A DNA stretch of 64,000 nt, taken from Pseudomonas laurylsulfativorans. GTDB lineage: Bacteria; Pseudomonadota; Gammaproteobacteria; Pseudomonadales; Pseudomonadaceae. Where the stretch lies: positions 806,001-870,000 of the forward strand of contig NZ_MUJK01000001.1 of the NCBI RefSeq assembly GCF_002906155.1, in the 5' to 3' direction. A program made the translations under genes and the position numbers. Every line of letters begins with the position of its first letter. Position 1 is the first letter of the stretch. The notes under the pieces are model-generated. The model had not been told where the DNA came from and did no database searches. It worked only from the letters and a program-made list of their open reading frames with translations. Shown here in pieces: positions 17,344 through 24,541 of the stretch.

Positions 17344-17524
17344 TGCAGCGCGCGACAGGACGTCACGGCGCAGGGAGGGATCAGCTTTACGGCAATTCAT
17401 TATTATTATCTCCAATAAGCTTCGAAGACCGCGCTGCGGCGGTTGCGTCGATTATTGGAAAGCCATGTAAGTTCGCGTTGACCGTAAAGATCGAAGTTGT
17501 ACAAAGTCGTAACAAACTTGTACG

Positions 17525-19780
17525 TCAGCTCTGCAACAGGCCTTTGAGGGTCGTCAGCGCGTGCTGCAATTGTTCATCCAGCGCGAGGCTCATGCGCTGG
17601 ATAGCCGATTCATCGTTTGCCAGCGCCAAGGTCTCCAGTGCTCTCAAGGTGATGGCCAAGGCACGAAACCCCAGGGAATCGCAGCTGCCGGCCAGACGGT
17701 GAGCCAGTTGCGCGACCTCGGTGCAGTCCTCGGCGGACATGGCTTCATGCAGCGCATCACGGTGCTGAACAATCGAGTCGCGCAGCACCGCCAGCAGGCC
17801 CTGGACCTTTTGCTCGCCCAGCAAGTTTCGATGGGTCTGCAGCAACGGCCAGTCCATTGCCTCATCGCTCAGCAGCGACTCGGCGACGGGCGCATGCCCT
17901 TCCAGCACCTGGCGCAGGTTTTCCAGCTTCAAGGGCTTGGCCAGGACACCGTCCATGCCAGCCTCCAGGTAACCGCGCACCAGCGCCGGCTGCACGCTGG
18001 CGGTCAGGGCGAAGATGCGGGTGCGGCGATTCGGCCCGTCGCTGCTGCGGATCTGTCGGCATAACTCGACACCGCTGATACCCGGCAGATGCACATCCAG
18101 CAACAGCAGGTCGAACGCCTGCGACGCGCAATGTTCCAGCGCCTGTTGCGCCTCTTCGGCCAGCCACACCCGGTGGCCGTCCCGTTGCAGCAAGCCCTTG
18201 GCCACTTCGCGGTTGAGCGCCACGTCTTCAACCACCAGGATGTTCAGTGCCGGCCCCACCGCCCGCACCGGTTCCGCCTCAACCACGCCGCTGGCCGGTT
18301 GCAAGGCCAGCTCGAACCAGAAGCAGCTGCCGCGCCCCACTTCACTGTCCACGCCGATGCAGCCGCCCATCTGTTCCACCAGATGTTTGCAGATCGCCAA
18401 TCCCAACCCGGTGCCGCCAAAACGTTGCGCGATTTCTTCGCTGGCCTGGGTGAAGCGCTCGAAAATCTTCGCCTGCATCGCCGGGGCAATGCCGATGCCG
18501 TCGTCCGTGACACTGACCCGCAGGCGCTGCCCGGTCTGTCCACCCGTTTCGCTGAGAAGCGCCACCTCGACGCTGACTTCGCCGCCTTCGGTGAACTTGA
18601 TCGCGTTGGCCAACAGGTTGCTCAGCACTTGGCGCAAGAACTGCTCGGCGCCGTGGTGATGCTCGGCAATCCGCCGGTCAACCCGGCAACTGAGGATCGT
18701 GTCGTTGTTCAACGCTCGCGGTTCCAGCAGTGTCAGCACCTCGTCGAGCAACTGGCGCAGCGAGAAATCCACCGGTTCGGGATGGCTGACGCCCTCCTCC
18801 AGCTTGGCGAAGTACAGCACTTCGTTGAGGATCGTCAGCAAGCCTTCGCCGGCCTTGTGCAAGGCATCCAGGCGTTTGCCATCCTGGGCATCCAGACGCG
18901 CGCCGCGCAACAGTTCGGCCATGCCGAGGATGCCATTGAGGGGCGTGCGCAGCTCGTGGCTCATGGTCGCCAGAAACCGCGATTTGGCGAGGTTGGCGGC
19001 TTCCGCTTCGTCTTTGGCGCGCATCAGGCTGGCGGTCCGGCGCTCGACCATTTTCAGCAGCTCGTCGCGGTTGTCCTGCAAGGCCAGGCGATCGGTTTCC
19101 CGTCGCTCGATGTCCCGCAGGATCGCCCGGCGCATGTCGTCCAGTGCGTGGGCCACGGTGTCGATTTCGTCATTGCCGCGACGCTTGTCCAAGTGCAGGG
19201 GTTCCTGCCATTCACCGGCGGCGATGCGCCGGGCAAACTCGGCCATGACTTTCAGGTGCCGGGTCACCAGTCGATAAAACAGCCCGGACAATGCCACGGC
19301 CAAGCCGCAGAGAAACACCGCCATCCACAACAGGCTGGTCAACCCGGTGGCGTAGAGACGTTGGTACACCGCTCCCAGATCGGTACTGACTTCCAGTTCG
19401 CCAAGGTTGCGCAACGGGCCGGACGGCGGTTGATAGTCCAGGGCAAAGCGCTCGATGCGCAGCGGCCCGACCGGCTCGGAATTACCCTGCAACAGGTCGA
19501 AATCGGCGCTGGTCAAGCGCACCCGGGCGACATCGGAGAAGTCCACCAGGCCGCGCAACTGCACGTTCAGCTGTTCCTGGTTCAAGTCCCAGAGGCTGCG
19601 TTCCAGGCTGGCCAGATAGCCAGCGCGGATCAATTCCATGCGCGAGTCGATGTCGCGCATTTCCCGCCGGTACTCGATGTACAACTGCACGCTGCTGGCC
19701 AGCACGGTGAAGCACAGGCTGAACAACAGAATGAACAGCAACAGGCGCCGCAACAGTCCACCGGGACGGGCGCGAATCAT
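17525..19780 (-). CDS. aruS: Hybrid sensor histidine kinase AruS-like
   Basis: A 751-residue membrane kinase. Order: TM helix about 10-31, periplasmic domain to about 145, TM helix about 146-168, HAMP about 170-225, HisKA with phospho-acceptor H275 in ATMSHELRTP, HATPase_c with DDGIGI and GGTGLGLAI, a receiver with D562 in LLLDVHLPG, and a C-terminal HPt with H694 in AQLAHRLAGSCDS. This is a complete His-Asp-His relay. The start ATG overlaps the stop of the binding-protein gene by 4 bases. The likely final target is the OmpR-type regulator at 20556-21272. By position it corresponds to AruS, which with AruR activates the arginine transaminase genes in P. aeruginosa. Confidence 0.88.
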   Translation of the reverse strand: MIRARPGGLLRRLLLFILLFSLCFTVLASSVQLYIEYRREMRDIDSRMELIRAGYLASLERSLWDLNQEQLNVQLRGLVDFSDVARVRLTSADFDLLQGNSEPVGPLRIERFALDYQPPSGPLRNLGELEVSTDLGAVYQRLYATGLTSLLWMAVFLCGLAVALSGLFYRLVTRHLKVMAEFARRIAAGEWQEPLHLDKRRGNDEIDTVAHALDDMRRAILRDIERRETDRLALQDNRDELLKMVERRTASLMRAKDEAEAANLAKSRFLATMSHELRTPLNGILGMAELLRGARLDAQDGKRLDALHKAGEGLLTILNEVLYFAKLEEGVSHPEPVDFSLRQLLDEVLTLLEPRALNNDTILSCRVDRRIAEHHHGAEQFLRQVLSNLLANAIKFTEGGEVSVEVALLSETGGQTGQRLRVSVTDDGIGIAPAMQAKIFERFTQASEEIAQRFGGTGLGLAICKHLVEQMGGCIGVDSEVGRGSCFWFELALQPASGVVEAEPVRAVGPALNILVVEDVALNREVAKGLLQRDGHRVWLAEEAQQALEHCASQAFDLLLLDVHLPGISGVELCRQIRSSDGPNRRTRIFALTASVQPALVRGYLEAGMDGVLAKPLKLENLRQVLEGHAPVAESLLSDEAMDWPLLQTHRNLLGEQKVQGLLAVLRDSIVQHRDALHEAMSAEDCTEVAQLAHRLAGSCDSLGFRALAITLRALETLALANDESAIQRMSLALDEQLQHALTTLKGLLQS

Positions 19781-20550
19781 TGCGCATCCGCCGGCAGGTT
19801 GATCATGTCGCGGTAGGTCACTTCACTCTCGTTGAGCCAGCGCTCGATGTCGCCGGCATCGACCATGCGCTGCAACTGTGCATTGATATCGGGCATGCGA
19901 GTGGCCAAGGGCGAGCGCCGCGACACGGCGACCCGCAGGTAGTCCACGCTCAATGCCTTGGGCAAGGCGACGATGTCCTGGCCGCCTGGCAGGTTTTCCA
20001 CGTACAACTGGCCGGTACGCCGCTCCTGGGTGATGAAGTCGATGCGCCCGCGAACCAGCTTGCCGAAGTTCTGGTGGCTGTCGGAAACCCATTCGATGTT
20101 GTTGTTGCGCGCGACCATGCGATCAAACTCCACGCCGTAGCTTTCGCCGAACAACAGGCCACCGCGGTAATGGGCCAGGTCGTCCAGCTGTTCGAATGTC
20201 ACCGGGTGCTGACGGTTGATGAACAGCGCCACTTCTTCGCGCAACACCGGCACTGTCGAGAACGACATGCTCTGTTCCCGTTGCGCGGTGCTGTAGGCCA
20301 GCACGACATCGACCCGGCCTTCGGCGGCGTCCAGCAGGCAGCGTTTCCAGTTGCCCAGCACCACGATCTCGACCTCGTAACCCAACTGGCCGAACAGGTT
20401 TTTCACCACGCTCGGTGCCAGGCCACGCACTTGCTTGCCGTCGCTCCAGGAGATCGGCGGGTACACCGGGTAATCGCAATAGCGAACCTTGTCCGCTGCG
20501 GCGGCATGACCGGCCACCAGCAACGCCAGCAGGCAAACCCATCGTGTCAT
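19777..20550 (-). CDS. Periplasmic solute-binding protein, family 3, coupled to AruS
   Basis: A 257-residue secreted protein: signal peptide MTRWVCLLALLVAGHAAAAD, then a type-II binding fold (VRYCDYPVYPPISW, LGYEVEIVVL, AEGRVDVVLAY). The start at 20550 was chosen for the signal peptide; the longer frame runs through the regulator gene. No permease or ABC ATPase is nearby. It lies between the response regulator gene (5-base gap) and the kinase gene (4-base overlap), so it probably acts as the ligand-sensing partner of the kinase rather than in transport. In BvgS-type kinases such domains are fused to the kinase; here the domain is a separate protein. Arginine or a related compound is the guessed ligand. 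Confidence 0.85.
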   Translation of the reverse strand: MTRWVCLLALLVAGHAAAADKVRYCDYPVYPPISWSDGKQVRGLAPSVVKNLFGQLGYEVEIVVLGNWKRCLLDAAEGRVDVVLAYSTAQREQSMSFSTVPVLREEVALFINRQHPVTFEQLDDLAHYRGGLLFGESYGVEFDRMVARNNNIEWVSDSHQNFGKLVRGRIDFITQERRTGQLYVENLPGGQDIVALPKALSVDYLRVAVSRRSPLATRMPDINAQLQRMVDAGDIERWLNESEVTYRDMINLPADAQ

Positions 20551-20555
20551 CAGCT

Positions 20556-21272
20556 TCAGGCCGCTACACCAGCGGTGAACAGATAACCGGCGCCGTGGAT
20601 GGTGATGATCAACTGCGGTTCGGCCGGATCGTCGTGCAACTTGCGGCGCAGACGCCCGACCAGTACGTCGATGGAGCGGTCGTTGGGCACCCATTCGCGG
20701 TTGCGGATCTGGTCCATCAACTGGTCGCGGCTGAGGGTGTGGCCGCTGTTGCGCAGGAATACGCTGAGCAACTGGTACTCACCGTGGGTCAACAGGGTTT
20801 CGCTGCCGGAAGGATCGATCAGGCGTCGGCGGTCGGTGTCCAGCGCCCAGTCGGCGAACTGCTTGACCGGCTTGGCCACCGCCACGGCAGGCGCTGGCGT
20901 TTGCGCGTGACGTACCCGGCGAATCAGGTTTTTCGCCCGGGACACCAATTCCCGTGGATTGAGAGGCTTGATCACGTAGTCATCGGCGCCGCATTCGAGG
21001 CCGACGATGCGGTCGATTTCGTCGTTGCGCCCGGTGATCAGGATGATCCCGACTTCCGAGCGCACCCGCAGCTCGCGGGTCAGGGTCAGGCCGTCCTTGC
21101 CCGGCAGGCGGATGTCGAGCATCACCAGGTCCACGGTCTGGCTGGCCAGGAAGGTTTCCGCCAGCTCCGCCGTGGCGGCGCAATGGACGTCGTAGCCTTC
21201 CTGGGACAGGTAGGCCTGCAGCAGATCGCGAATCAGCGGATCGTCATCGACGATCAATACCCGAGGAGTCAT
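20556..21272 (-). CDS. aruR: Two-component response regulator AruR-like, OmpR family
   Basis: A 238-residue regulator with a receiver domain (acidic pocket VDDDP, phospho-acceptor D53 in MLDIRLPGKDG, T/K region LITGRND and VIKPLNPREL) and a C-terminal winged helix (LTHGEYQLLSVFL, SRDQLMDQI, IDVLVGRLRRKL). It binds DNA when phosphorylated by the hybrid kinase encoded two genes downstream. By position it matches AruR of P. aeruginosa, controlling the arginine transaminase genes. It is the first gene of the regulator-sensor-kinase operon. Confidence 0.9.
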   Translation of the reverse strand: MTPRVLIVDDDPLIRDLLQAYLSQEGYDVHCAATAELAETFLASQTVDLVMLDIRLPGKDGLTLTRELRVRSEVGIILITGRNDEIDRIVGLECGADDYVIKPLNPRELVSRAKNLIRRVRHAQTPAPAVAVAKPVKQFADWALDTDRRRLIDPSGSETLLTHGEYQLLSVFLRNSGHTLSRDQLMDQIRNREWVPNDRSIDVLVGRLRRKLHDDPAEPQLIITIHGAGYLFTAGVAA

Positions 21273-21364
21273 CGCTTGGTGTCCGGCATAGGCCCGAAGG
21301 CCAGTTTCTTATTAGAGTGTTTTCCTGCATCGGCGCCAGAGAGTATCCATTGCTGAACGACTGA

Positions 21365-22012
21365 TCAACAGTCGCTCGTCTGCACGCAAAAGCGCTGGCG
21401 GCCGCCGGCCTGCAAACCGTCGACCCAGGCCTCGCAAATCTGGATGCCCTGCTCCGGGGTGAAGGTGCCGGGGTTGAGCCCGGACTCCAGCCACAAACCG
21501 TCGAGCAACGCGCTGAGGCTGATGGCAGCGAGGTCGGCATCGAAGTGTTCCCAGCCCTCCTCCTGGGCCAGTTCCGCCAGCACCTTGCGCAGGATGCCGC
21601 GATACTCGCCATAGGAATGATCGTGGGCCTGGTTGATGGCCTCGGCGGTTTTCACCGCGCCCCAGAACGCCAGCCATGCATCGATCAGTTGCGGGTCGAG
21701 CAGTTCGGCGGAAAACGAACCACGGAAAAACGCCGACAAGCGCTCCCGGGCATTCGGTGCGGCTTGCTCCATGGCGTCGCGCAGCAAGGTCATGACCCGT
21801 CCGGTGATCGCCATGTAGGCCTCGGCCACCAGTTCGTCCTTGCCGGAATAGTGATGGCTGATCAGCCCCACCGAGACGCCGGCCTCGGCGGAAATCTTGC
21901 GGATCGACGCGCCCTGGAAGCCGTGACGCTTGAGGCACACCAGCGTCGCCTCGATCAGGTTGGCTTTGCGCAACTCCGGTTCCATGCGGGAAAAACGGGC
22001 TTCCTGATTCAT
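21365..22012 (-). CDS. TetR-family regulator, BetI-like
   Basis: A 215-residue repressor. The N-terminal helix-turn-helix (LIEATLVCLKRHGFQGASI, then KISAEAGVSVGLISHHYSGK) is of BetI type, and the C-terminal ligand domain shows the family pattern LIDAWLAFWG. The start at 22012 is preferred to the GTG at 22021 because AAGGAG lies 10 bases upstream of the former but 1 base from the latter. It is a single gene about 90 bases upstream of aruR on the same strand. Its target and inducer are unknown; BetI relatives respond to choline or other amines. Confidence 0.85.
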   Translation of the reverse strand: MNQEARFSRMEPELRKANLIEATLVCLKRHGFQGASIRKISAEAGVSVGLISHHYSGKDELVAEAYMAITGRVMTLLRDAMEQAAPNARERLSAFFRGSFSAELLDPQLIDAWLAFWGAVKTAEAINQAHDHSYGEYRGILRKVLAELAQEEGWEHFDADLAAISLSALLDGLWLESGLNPGTFTPEQGIQICEAWVDGLQAGGRQRFCVQTSDC

Positions 22013-22136
22013 GGGCGACACGCTCCTTGGTTCAATCGTTTAGGCCCGCGCGGGTTAGCGGCGAGCTGAACGACTGTACAGCAAGAGCGGGCCTTTTCTC
22101 TAGTCGGGTGTAAGTTTGGGAACCGAGGCGCGCCCT

Positions 22137-22227
22137 TCGCGAGCAGGCTCGCTCCCACAGGGTCAACGGCTGTACGCAAGATCTGCGAACAACCCCAACC
22201 ACTGTGGGAGCGAGCTTGCTCGCGATG
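22137..22227. repeat. REP pair, outward orientation
   Basis: The arm ending GCTCGCTCCCACAG (to 22160) comes first, and the arm starting CTGTGGGAGCGAGCTTGCTC (from 22202) second. The copies therefore point away from each other, unlike the other pairs in the window. It lies between the aldolase and TetR genes. Confidence 0.85.
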
Positions 22228-22256
22228 ACGTCAGTCCATACAACACAAAATCCGGA

Positions 22257-23045
22257 TCAGTCGCGGTAACCCGGTGCAATGCGCTCCAGCATTCTCAACA
22301 ACGCCGCCCAGGCCAGTTGCATGGCATCCGGATCGGCGAGTTCGCCTTCTTCCAGCGGCCGCCCCGGATCATTGAACTGCCGTTCGGTATGCGCGCAGAC
22401 CGCGTGCGAAGGCAGCACAACTTCACCGGCAGCCTGGGCCGCCAACTGAATCTCACAGGCCTTTTCCAGGTAGTACATGCGCAGGAACGCCTGGCTCACC
22501 GTCTCGCCAACGGTCAGCAGACCATGGTTGCGCAGCATCAATACCGATTTATCGCCCAGGTCCGCCACCAGCCGTTGTTGCTCGCTCAAATCCAGCGCCA
22601 CACCTTCATAGTCGTGGTAAGCGACCCGGCCATAGAACTCCATGGAAATCTGGTTCACCGGCAACAACCCGCACTTCAACGCTGCCACCGCGCAACCGGA
22701 CTTGGTGTGGGTATGCAGCACGCATTGCGCATCGTCACGGGCACCATGGATGGCGCTGTGGATCACGAAACCGGCAGGGTTGACCGGGTACGGCGACGGC
22801 TCGACCGCGTGGCCATCGAGGTCGATCTTGACCAGATTGGACGCGGTGATTTCATCGAACATCAGCCCGTAAGGGTTGATCAAAAAGTGATGCTCCGGCC
22901 CCGGAATGCGCACCGAGATGTGGGTGAAGATCAAATCGGTCATGCGAAAGTGCGCAATCAAGCGGTAGCAGGCCGCCAATTCCTCACGCAGGCGCTGTTC
23001 GGTGGCGCTGCGCTCGGGAGCCAGGTGAGTGGCGATTTTGTTCAT
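22257..23045 (-). CDS. Class II aldolase/adducin family protein
   Basis: A 262-residue zinc-dependent aldolase-fold protein. Metal ligands are the histidines in VLHTHTKSG and in LRNHGLLTVG, as in fuculose-phosphate aldolase; RMTDLIFTHISVR and NPYGLMFDEI are further family blocks. The start at 23045 (MNKIATHL) has GGAG 10 bases upstream. It lies 128 bases downstream of the orphan binding-protein gene on the same strand. Many adducin-family members in such clusters lack a known substrate; aldol cleavage or decarboxylation of a small acid is likely. Confidence 0.85.
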   Translation of the reverse strand: MNKIATHLAPERSATEQRLREELAACYRLIAHFRMTDLIFTHISVRIPGPEHHFLINPYGLMFDEITASNLVKIDLDGHAVEPSPYPVNPAGFVIHSAIHGARDDAQCVLHTHTKSGCAVAALKCGLLPVNQISMEFYGRVAYHDYEGVALDLSEQQRLVADLGDKSVLMLRNHGLLTVGETVSQAFLRMYYLEKACEIQLAAQAAGEVVLPSHAVCAHTERQFNDPGRPLEEGELADPDAMQLAWAALLRMLERIAPGYRD

Positions 23046-23121
23046 TATTGGGGTTCTCCAGGCTGATCGACTACGGCAGACCTTAAGGCTGGACGCGTGT
23101 ATACGTCCAGCCAACTATCTC

Positions 23122-23149
23122 CGTAGGAGCCGGCAAGCCAGCTCCTACA
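23122..23149. repeat. Single REP-type hairpin
   Basis: GTAGGAGCCGG followed by CAAGCCAGCTCCTAC. It is a shortened inverted repeat in which TAGGAGC pairs with GCTCCTA. It lies between the aldolase and binding-protein genes. Confidence 0.8.
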
Positions 23150-23173
23150 AAAGCCAGTTCCGGCAAAGCCAGG

Positions 23174-24223
23174 TTATTTGCTGGCCCAGGCGTTGAAGCG
23201 CTCTTCGAGCTCTTCGCCATGATCGACCCAGAAACCGACGTTCATCGACAGCGCGCCCTTGAGGTTCTGCGGCGCAGTGGGCACCCATTGCGCCAGTTTG
23301 TCGTCCAGTCGTGCGGCGGCCTGGGTGTTGGTCGGGCCGTAGGGGATCTGCTGCACGTAGTTGACCTGGGCGTCCGGCTGATTGGCGAAGGCGATAAAGC
23401 GCTTGGCCTGATCCACGTGCCGGGAGCCTTTGATGATCGCCCAGTAGTCCATGCCGTACAGGCTGCCGGGCCAGACCAGGCCGAGATGGCTGCCTTTCTG
23501 CGCGGCGTCGGCGATGCGTCCGCTGTAGGTCGAGGTCATCACTACGTCACCGGCGGTCAGCCATTGCGGCGGTTGTGCACCGGCCTCCCACCACTGGATG
23601 TAGGGCTTGAGTTCAGTGAGTTTGGCAAATGCCCGGTCCACACCCTGCGGGGTACTGAGTACCTTGTAGACGTCTTCGGTTTTCACCCCGTCCGCCAGCA
23701 AGGCGAATTCCAGGTTGTACACCGCGCGTTTACGCAGCCCACGCTTGCCGGGGGTTTTCTTCACGTCCCAAAAGTCTGCCCACGAGGTCGGGGCCTGGGC
23801 CAGTTTGTCGGTGTCGTAGGCAATCGCCACACTCCATACCAAGGCTGCGGAACCGCATTCCTGGGCCGCGTCGGGGATCAACTGGTCGGCGTGGCCCAGA
23901 CGTGTCCAGTCCAGGCGCTCGTACATGCCCTCTTCGCAGCCGCGCATCAGGTCGGGACCTTCGATCTGCACCACGTCCCAGTCGACGTTGCCGGTGTCGA
24001 CCATCACTTTGATCTTGGCCATCTCGCCGTTGTATTCGCTCTGGATCACCTTGCTTTGATCCACGGCGGCGAACGGTTGAAAGAACGCCACGTCCTGGGC
24101 TTTTTGTCCGGCTCCGCCGTATCCGACCACCACCATGTCCGATGCTGCCTGAGCGCTGCCCAGGCCCATGGCCACAGACAACACCAAGGGATAAAAACCG
24201 TGCTTGAGCGTGTGCGATTTCAT
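23174..24223 (-). CDS. Orphan extracellular solute-binding protein, PotD-like
   Basis: A 349-residue secreted protein with a signal peptide (MKSHTLKHGFYPLVLSVAMG, ending SAQAASD). The mature part has VVGYGGAGQKAQDVAFFQPF and VDWDVVQIEGPDL, typical of family 1 spermidine/putrescine-type binding proteins. The start at 24223 has GAGG 8 bases upstream; the frame stays open far into the opposite-strand flavoprotein gene, but that part is a shadow. No permease or ATPase gene is near, so it must share a transporter encoded elsewhere or act as a sensor. It is divergent from the flavoprotein gene across a 318-base region with a strong inverted repeat. Confidence 0.9.
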   Translation of the reverse strand: MKSHTLKHGFYPLVLSVAMGLGSAQAASDMVVVGYGGAGQKAQDVAFFQPFAAVDQSKVIQSEYNGEMAKIKVMVDTGNVDWDVVQIEGPDLMRGCEEGMYERLDWTRLGHADQLIPDAAQECGSAALVWSVAIAYDTDKLAQAPTSWADFWDVKKTPGKRGLRKRAVYNLEFALLADGVKTEDVYKVLSTPQGVDRAFAKLTELKPYIQWWEAGAQPPQWLTAGDVVMTSTYSGRIADAAQKGSHLGLVWPGSLYGMDYWAIIKGSRHVDQAKRFIAFANQPDAQVNYVQQIPYGPTNTQAAARLDDKLAQWVPTAPQNLKGALSMNVGFWVDHGEELEERFNAWASK

Positions 24224-24318
24224 CAGTGGTTCCTCTTGCAGGTGCCACGGGACCCAAGGCCCGCGCAGCCCTTTTTTATTGTTGTGAGGTAAGCCCCGGG
24301 AGCGGGCTCGAGACGAAA

Positions 24319-24360
24319 TTACTGCAAGACACAGTAAAAAAACAAGTTGATTTTTTACTG
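24319..24360. promoter_or_regulatory. Operator-like triple repeat TTACTG/CAGTAA
   Basis: TTACTG at 24319-24324, CAGTAAAAAA at 24332-24341 and TTTTTTACTG at 24351-24360. The last two form a perfect 10-bp inverted repeat with a 9-base spacer; the first two form a 6-bp inverted repeat with a 7-base spacer. It lies in the divergent promoter region of the PotD-like and flavoprotein genes. The XRE-cupin regulator at 26675 is the obvious candidate to bind it (inference). Confidence 0.6.
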
Positions 24361-24404
24361 AAGGTAAATTTCTATAGGGCAATAATAACAACACCTGTGC
24401 ATCT

Positions 24405-24505
24405 CTGTAGGAGCGAGCATGCTCGCGATGGACGTTAACGAAAACGCGGGGGGCCTGAGTGCCCGCGACGCTTTCACGTTCATCGCGAGCATGCTTGCTC
24501 CTACA
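24405..24505. repeat. REP inverted pair
   Basis: CTGTAGGAGCGAGCATGCTCGCG faces CGCGAGCATGCTTGCTCCTAC. It is the GCGAGC-core subtype. It lies directly upstream of the flavoprotein gene and therefore probably within its 5' leader. Confidence 0.9.
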
Positions 24506-24541
24506 AGAGGTCGAGGTCGGCCCGCCTGGAGTACCCGTACC

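Larger units (their letters stand above)
24224..24541. other. Divergent promoter region
   Basis: This 318-base region serves both the PotD-like gene (minus) and the flavoprotein gene (plus). It is AT-rich from about 24310 to 24400 and contains the three TTACTG/CAGTAA half-sites described separately. A REP pair follows at 24405-24505. No gene is supported. Confidence 0.65.

Noticed and set aside
24419..24541. 41-codon upstream extension of the flavoprotein
   Set aside because: It encodes REP sequence; homologous proteins start near FEPLEIRGKRLKN, and 24542 fits.
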